Below are positions 35,399 through 39,019 of a stretch of DNA of 39,019 nucleotides, piece by piece. The stretch comes from JAXGQD01 sp964574395 (GTDB lineage: Bacteria > Bacillota > Clostridia > Saccharofermentanales > Fastidiosipilaceae): the NCBI GenBank assembly GCA_964574395.1, contig CAZNNL010000016.1, positions 1 to 39,019 of the forward strand, in the 5' to 3' direction. Under the pieces are notes generated by a model. The model was not told the DNA's origin and made no database searches. It worked only from the letters and a program-made list of their open reading frames with translations. The position numbers and the translations under genes were made by a program. Every line of letters starts with the position of its first letter. Positions within the stretch are counted from its first letter, which is position 1.

Positions 35399-35660
35399 TG
35401 TGGATATGCATTTGTGCATAATGTGGATAAGTTTGTGTTTAACTCACTGTCGCTGTTTCACGCGTTACAATCTTGTGAAAGCCTTGTTTCAATGATGTTT
35501 CACGCTTTTCAGATTCGTAATATTGTTCTTTTTTCTAGCTTAGGTTTACATTGTCTTTACATTCTAATTATAGGCGTTAAGGCCCACTTATTCATTGTTT
35601 TGACTAAAACCCACTTGTAAACTGCCTGTCATTATTGGAAGTGGATAGTAATGTGGATAA
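35399..35660. other. DnaA-box cluster, candidate replication origin
   Basis: The 728-bp gap 35148-35875 has no convincing gene. It holds two perfect DnaA boxes in TGTGGATAA orientation (35422-35430, 35652-35660), a TTATGCACA-type box immediately before the first (35413-35421) and an ATATCCACA variant (35399-35407), so three lie in 32 bases. Between the clusters the DNA is AT-rich (about 35520-35580), suitable for unwinding. Genes diverge here: glmU-pth-mfd-trmO run left and all five genes to the right run right. dnaA itself is not next to it. oriC is an inference. Confidence 0.45.
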
Positions 35661-35875
35661 GTGCTTAAACTACGCACATCCCTATGCGAGGGTAGGAAAA
35701 GTGGAAAGTTTTCTCAGGTCGGGGCTGCTCTGGTCAACTTTTCAAGCAGCGAAAACTAAACCCATCTTTCTGGAATACGGAAAAATGCGTGAGAAAGCGA
35801 ATTTTTGCTAAACGATTCTTGTATCTTCTTGCGAACTGCTTGTTAAGCTTTCCTCAATGAGAGGAGGTTGCAAAA

Positions 35876-36376
35876 ATGCTGTTCTGGATAATTCACTTCT
35901 TGCTAATAATCATGCTAGTCCTTGCGAAAGAATTACTGCGCGAAGACTTACTGCACTGCAGTGTTCCAAAAGCCTACACAGCTATGTTTATTGTTTGCAC
36001 GATTTTACTTAGACTCTGTTTTCTATTGGAACAAAGCAATGTTAGAACTCCCATGCTGTCACAGCTGCTTTTATCACTACTTCGCGGACTCTTTTTAATA
36101 ATTCCTTTGCTGCTCATTTACCTAGTCAAAAAACTACCTGGTCCAGCAGACATAAAATACTGCTTTTGTATCGCTGTATTGTTGAAAACTCAGGAAAGCT
36201 ATTCACTAATCATTTTGGCAAGTTTTTGGGCCCTATGCACTGAGTTACTTAGGCATAGACGAAAAAAGCACGAAGCACGCCACTTCGCATTTCTCCCCTA
36301 CTTAATTTCAGTCACACTACCATTCATATTTATGAAGTATTGGTCTTTAGGAGGATATTATGGGCAAAACAAATAA
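35876..36376 (+). CDS. Putative A24-type prepilin peptidase, TadV/CpaA-like
   Basis: 166 residues, very hydrophobic, with about five to six membrane helices. Two aspartates sit in the A24 pattern: D24 in DLLHCSVPK, spaced like DLRHRRIPN of TadV/CpaA, and D92 in LPGPADIKYCF, which matches the GxGDIK motif except for Ala in place of the second Gly. No cysteine motif of the larger PilD enzymes is present. AGGAGG precedes the ATG. The next gene overlaps it by 17 bases and resembles CpaB, which supports a pilus role. Without the alignment I would call this only a membrane protein, so the identity is moderate. Confidence 0.5.
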   Translation: MLFWIIHFLLIIMLVLAKELLREDLLHCSVPKAYTAMFIVCTILLRLCFLLEQSNVRTPMLSQLLLSLLRGLFLIIPLLLIYLVKKLPGPADIKYCFCIAVLLKTQESYSLIILASFWALCTELLRHRRKKHEARHFAFLPYLISVTLPFIFMKYWSLGGYYGQNK

Positions 36377-37313
36377 GACACAAAAACGCTTTCGCATCTA
36401 CCTTTTTCTAATGGGCGGCCTCGCCATCATTCTTTTGTTGCTCTTGCTAAAAGGGAGCATTGGAGCTAGTGGCACCCTCAGCTCAAGTGGACTCAAGCTT
36501 GCAGGCGAAAAACAGGCAGAAACGATAAGTAGCACGGAGGACGAGCGTTTTTTGCCATTCGTTTGGACGAGAACCGTTTTTGCCGGAGAAAAAATTAGTG
36601 ACGACATGTTTATGCTGCATGACATCATGTCTGAAAAGGACGACATCAGTCTGAGTGAAGCCGAGCTAAATCAGCAATTGCTATTGTTGCGTGGGCGCTA
36701 CTTACGCGAGAATCAGTTGGGCGGGGTGATGTTGGAAAAGCACGTCTTGCTCGATGAGATTCCCTTGCAAGCTACAAAAGGCAGTCAAGCGATTTGGGTA
36801 CCGCTTGATGACAAACAAGCTAATGGATTCGCTAATTTTGAACTGGGCGCATTTGTTGCTGCTTTTTCTGTTTCAAATTCTGAAGATGTCACAAGCGTGA
36901 TTAGTACATTAGAGCAACTTAGAATATTAGCTTTAGACCGTGAAGCTAACGCACTCTGTTTAGAGCTCACAGCGGCTCAACATATAAGTGTGTTGGCGCA
37001 TTTACAAAATTCTACGATTTTCTTCGTTCCTGCTACGGGGGTGGAAGCCGCAGACATTGGAATGGAAAGCAGCACTACTCCTGAAGAAACTTCTTCCAGC
37101 ATTGAACCTACTACTACTACTGCTACTACAACTCAAATTTGCGAAGTAACGGCTGCGCCAAGTCAAACAAGTACCCCAGAAAATACAGTTACTGAAGCTA
37201 CAGCAGCCCCTACCCCAGAAACAACAGTGAGTGAAGATGTAACGCTTGCTAGTGATGTAGCAAATGTTTCTGAAGACGTTGTTGAACCGCTTACAGAAGT
37301 AGTTGAACCATAA
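36360..37313 (+). CDS. CpaB/RcpC-like SAF-domain protein
   Basis: 317 residues: one N-terminal membrane helix (about 11-29), then a SAF-type domain (about 65-125: RTVFAGEKISDDMFMLHDI, later LRGRYLRENQLGGVMLEKHV) and a second region (about 140-235) like the RcpC/CpaB middle domain (IWVPLDDKQANGF). The C-terminal ~80 residues are a Thr/Glu/Pro-rich tail. Such proteins guide Flp-pilus subunits through the outer part of the Tad machine. GGAGG precedes the ATG inside the previous gene, so translation is coupled. No CpaF, TadB/C or pilin gene follows. Confidence 0.6.
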   Translation: MGKTNKTQKRFRIYLFLMGGLAIILLLLLLKGSIGASGTLSSSGLKLAGEKQAETISSTEDERFLPFVWTRTVFAGEKISDDMFMLHDIMSEKDDISLSEAELNQQLLLLRGRYLRENQLGGVMLEKHVLLDEIPLQATKGSQAIWVPLDDKQANGFANFELGAFVAAFSVSNSEDVTSVISTLEQLRILALDREANALCLELTAAQHISVLAHLQNSTIFFVPATGVEAADIGMESSTTPEETSSSIEPTTTTATTTQICEVTAAPSQTSTPENTVTEATAAPTPETTVSEDVTLASDVANVSEDVVEPLTEVVEP

Positions 37314-37346
37314 AAGGCTTCTGTATCAATAAGTAGGAATTGCAAC

Positions 37347-37368
37347 AAGTTATCATATATGATAACTT
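37347..37368. promoter_or_regulatory. Palindromic operator of the HigBA module
   Basis: A perfect 22-bp palindrome whose half reads AAGTTATCATA, lying just before the GGAGG of higB. Its position between promoter and ribosome-binding site is typical for autorepression by the antitoxin or the toxin-antitoxin complex. Confidence 0.75.
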
Positions 37369-37382
37369 TCTCTGGAGGGATG

Positions 37383-37744
37383 ATGGACTGGGAGTTAGAG
37401 TATTATCAGAGGGAAATGAAAGAATTCCGGTTCTTGAGTTTCTCAAGAGTCTTGAACCAAAGATACGAGTGAAGATGTTTTTGGAGATTGAGTTGCTTGA
37501 GATACACGGGACAGCATTACGTGAGCCATATGTTAAACCCATAAAGGGCAATAAGTGCAAAGGATTGTATGAGCTAAGGGTTAAGTTCTCCTCGAATATC
37601 GTCCGCGTTTTCTATTTCCTTTATCTTGGCAAAAAGATTGTCCTGTTGTCTGGGTTCATGAAGAAGAGTGAGAAGACTCCCAAAACTGAACGTGAACGAG
37701 CATTAAGTTATAAGACTGATTACGAAAGAAGGTGTGAGGAATGA
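37383..37744 (+). pseudogene. higB: HigB/RelE-type toxin (DUF891/Gp49-like), frameshifted
   Basis: A ribosome-dependent mRNA interferase family. The natural start is the ATG at 37383 after GGAGG; it encodes MDWELEYYQRE, the usual beginning of this family, but runs into TGA at 37470 after 29 codons. The rest of the toxin (NERIPVLEFLKSLEPKIR, GLYELRVKFSSNIVRVFYF, LLSGFMKKSEKTP) lies in the -1 frame, so one base has probably been lost around 37407-37420. No canonical slippery heptamer is seen at the junction. The end overlaps the antitoxin start by 4 bases. A sequencing error is possible. Confidence 0.72.
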
Positions 37745-38025
37745 GAAATGTTAGTGTTGATGCAAGAACAATCAAGACAAAGCTCATGCAAGATAAAGCT
37801 TTTGTTGAAGAATATGATCGCTTGAAGCCGAGGTACGAAATGATATCTCTTCTTATTACTGAGCGTAAAAAGCAGAATCTTACGCAAGAGGAGTTGGCGT
37901 TAAGAATGGGAACGAAAAAATCAAATATATCTCGATTAGAAAGTGGAAACTACAATCCATCACTAGACTTTTTGTCTAAAATTGCAGAGGCGTTGGGTAA
38001 AGAGTTGGTACTGTCTTTATCGTAA
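37741..38025 (+). CDS. higA: HigA-type antitoxin, XRE helix-turn-helix
   Basis: 94 residues. An N-terminal helical part (about 1-35) is followed by a Cro/C1-type helix-turn-helix (NLTQEELALRMGTKKSNISR, then LESGNYNPSLDFLSKIAEAL). It overlaps the higB stop by 4 bases (ATGA), the usual order of HigBA. It should neutralise HigB and repress the operon through the palindrome at 37347-37368. The coding sequence looks intact. Confidence 0.88.
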   Translation: MRNVSVDARTIKTKLMQDKAFVEEYDRLKPRYEMISLLITERKKQNLTQEELALRMGTKKSNISRLESGNYNPSLDFLSKIAEALGKELVLSLS

Positions 38026-38220
38026 CCTGATATCTGCTTGTAACAGATTGGTCATGCGTGGAAGGTCTTGCGCAAGCGGGAATTTATCCGGCATATTTTA
38101 ATGTTGTAGATAGCGTTCTACTATACAGGCAATATTGGTCTGACGATGGTGTTCCACTTAATGTCAAACTAAGATTGTGAACAAAACTTCACAAATGCTG
38201 CGTTTCGTGGTACTTTATTG

Positions 38221-38234
38221 ATAGTCATTACTAT
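38221..38234. promoter_or_regulatory. Possible operator upstream of the Fur/PerR gene
   Basis: ATAGTCATTACTAT is a perfect inverted repeat with 5-bp arms, 62 bases before the regulator's start. AT-rich dyads of this type are typical of Fur/PerR boxes, so autoregulation is possible. The rest of the gap 38026-38296 holds a short stop-free stretch (about 38033-38180) without a start codon. Confidence 0.35.
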
Positions 38235-38296
38235 TATTGGACACAAGTCCGAATAATATTTGATTGAGCTATATTACTATCATTGAGGACACACAC

Positions 38297-38692
38297 TTGC
38301 GTAACACAAAACAAAAAGAGTTAATATTGAATGCCGTTCGTAATCATGGTGAGCACCCTACCGCTGACGAAGTGTATCAAGAGCTGAAACTAAGCTATCC
38401 AAAACTTAGTTTAGCTACCGTGTATCGCAATTTAAATCAATTTGCAGACTTAGGCGAATTAGGCCGCGTCAATATTGACGGTGAACCAATTCATTTTGAT
38501 ACATGTACCGAAGAACATACACATGCAGTATGCGAAGATTGCGGAAAAATTCTCGACATTTATAATGAAGATCTTAATAAACATCTCTCTGAATGTTTAA
38601 ACCACATTGACGGCATGGCAGACTTTCAAGTCAATCGCGCAGACTTAAAATTCATTGGGCGATGCGCGGATTGCTCGAAAAAAAATAAGTAA
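38297..38692 (+). CDS. Fur-family metalloregulator, PerR-like
   Basis: 131 residues from a TTG at 38297 with GAGG 8 bases upstream; an earlier TTG at 38264 adds 11 residues but has no such site. An N-terminal winged helix (HPTADEVYQELKLSYPKLSL, then ATVYRNL) leads to the metal-binding dimerisation domain with GEPIHFDTCTEEHTHAVC and two zinc CxxC pairs (CEDC and CADC). Spacing is closest to PerR, the peroxide sensor. The neighbouring downstream gene would be a candidate target. A terminator follows. Confidence 0.9.
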   Translation: MRNTKQKELILNAVRNHGEHPTADEVYQELKLSYPKLSLATVYRNLNQFADLGELGRVNIDGEPIHFDTCTEEHTHAVCEDCGKILDIYNEDLNKHLSECLNHIDGMADFQVNRADLKFIGRCADCSKKNK

Positions 38693-38746
38693 GTTTATTA
38701 TTTTTCTAGTCATTTTTATCAAAGTAGCAACCAACAGAAATGCTTG

Positions 38747-38780
38747 CACAAGCCTATAAACAGGCGCTTTTGTGGTTTTT
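38747..38780 (+). terminator. Terminator of the Fur/PerR gene
   Basis: A hairpin of CACAA-GCCT (38747-38755) with AGGC (38762-38765) and TTGTG (38770-38774), interrupted by a 4-base bulge, followed by GTTTTT. It lies about 55 bases after the stop codon. Confidence 0.55.
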
Positions 38781-38881
38781 GTTTCAAAACATACTCATTT
38801 TATATCTAATCTTTATTTATCGCTATAAAAATTTCTGTTTTTAACTTGAGTTTTATCATAGATTTTGCTTAAAAATTTCTA

Positions 38882-38887
38882 TATAAT
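38882..38887 (+). promoter_or_regulatory. -10 box in the AT-rich gap before the last gene
   Basis: A perfect TATAAT within the very AT-rich 38693-39000 gap; no good -35 box stands 16-18 bases upstream. The leader to 39001 is about 105 bases. A PerR box was looked for here; only loose partial matches were seen (38943-38957). Confidence 0.35.
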
Positions 38888-39000
38888 GTGTCGATGCATG
38901 TAAGTGCACAACGCAAATATTAATGTGTGTCGACTGTTAATTCTTATAAAATTACAATCGTCACAATAAACATTGATAAACAACCTTAGGAGGATACATA

Positions 39001-39019
39001 TGCGTAATTACAAAAAGAT
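39001..39019 (+). CDS. Start of a gene cut by the window edge
   Basis: An ATG preceded by AGGAGG with good spacing; only six codons (MRNYKK) are present, so no identity is possible. Its place just after a PerR-like regulator would fit an oxidative-stress protein, but that is a guess. Confidence 0.6.

Larger units (their letters stand above)
926..37634. repeat. Dispersed 9-mer TTTTGCCAA / TTGGCAAAA, 26 exact copies
   Basis: Hand count of exact copies. TTTTGCCAA on the plus strand starts at 926, 1749, 2660, 3969, 4053, 5270, 5771, 9151, 10847, 16896, 22568, 27496, 31168, 33095 and 34576. TTGGCAAAA starts at 2514, 4903, 6652, 8351, 10001, 10392, 12068, 17960, 22888, 29823 and 37626. About 18 further copies match TTTTGCCA but not the last A. 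Six exact copies are intergenic. Coding copies fall in several frames (Leu-Ala-Lys, Phe-Gly-Lys, Phe-Ala-Lys, Trp-Gln-Asn, Leu-Pro), so the conservation is of DNA, not protein. Confidence 0.9.

Noticed and set aside
35414..35620. A 68-residue plus-strand reading frame inside the DnaA-box region
   Set aside because: No ribosome-binding site, composition typical of AT-rich non-coding DNA, and it lies over the DnaA boxes.
37383..37430. Programmed -1 frameshift in higB
   Set aside because: No X-XXY-YYZ heptamer in the correct phase and no clear downstream stem; a lost base or a read error is simpler.
926..37634. The 9-mer as a codon-pair preference (for example Phe-Ala-Lys)
   Set aside because: Copies occur in several frames and on both strands of genes, and six exact copies are intergenic.
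926..37634. The 9-mer as a Chi site
   Set aside because: Orientation is close to balanced (15 versus 11), also on the side of the putative origin where leading-strand bias would be expected; it remains open without whole-genome data.
37340..37744. HigB starting at TTG 37340 as an intact 134-residue protein
   Set aside because: The first ~25 residues would be read through the palindromic operator and the ribosome-binding site and do not resemble the family, while the real N terminus is present in another frame.
1..39019. tRNA, rRNA, riboswitch or insertion-sequence transposase
   Set aside because: I looked for cloverleaf-like segments, typical leader motifs and transposase motifs and found none that could be supported by eye.

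Overview
The window looks like chromosomal DNA of a low-to-mid-GC Gram-positive anaerobe of the Clostridia (Bacillota). The evidence is a glmU-pth-mfd cluster, a ydjG-ydjH-ydjI-like membrane-stress group, a short ProB, an archaeal-type phosphoglycerate mutase, strong AGGAGG ribosome-binding sites and frequent TTG/GTG starts. I cannot name the genus. No rRNA, tRNA, prophage or insertion-sequence transposase was seen.

Layout. 0-3.6 kb: MarR-type regulator, VanY-like lipoprotein carboxypeptidase, unknown protein, UDP-galactopyranose mutase. 3.65-5.3 kb: two related ~217-bp structured repeat blocks flanking a lone DUF559/Vsr-like putative nuclease. 5.3-10.4 kb: M20 amidohydrolase with RidA, Crp/Fnr regulator, ApgM, HflX. 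10.5-12.2 kb: DtxR-type regulator, NTF2-like protein, ferritin. 12.2-16.6 kb: SPFH/zinc-ribbon, zinc-ribbon membrane and triple-TPM proteins. 16.8-20 kb: class A penicillin-binding protein. 20.2-28.7 kb: ProB, dCMP deaminase with a CtpE-like P-type ATPase, MFS carrier, CTP synthase, FAD/NAD oxidoreductase. 28.9-35.1 kb: leftward operon glmU-pth-mfd-trmO. 35.1-35.9 kb: non-coding region with clustered DnaA boxes. 35.9-39 kb: rightward genes, namely an A24-like prepilin peptidase, a CpaB-like SAF protein, a HigBA module with a frameshifted toxin, a Fur/PerR regulator and the start of one more gene.

The main observation is genome-scale rather than a gene. The 9-mer TTTTGCCAA (or TTGGCAAAA) occurs 26 times by hand count, about once per 1.5 kb, where about 0.3 is expected by chance. 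It lies in both orientations, in several reading frames and in intergenic DNA. That resembles the DNA uptake sequences of Neisseriaceae and Pasteurellaceae; I know of no such system in Clostridia. Other points for follow-up are the repeat-flanked nuclease, a possible replication origin at 35.4-35.7 kb, a GlmU lacking canonical active-site motifs, the frameshifted HigB with a perfect palindromic operator, a pair of orphan Tad/Flp-pilus-like genes, and a palindromic repeat doubled in two convergent gene gaps.
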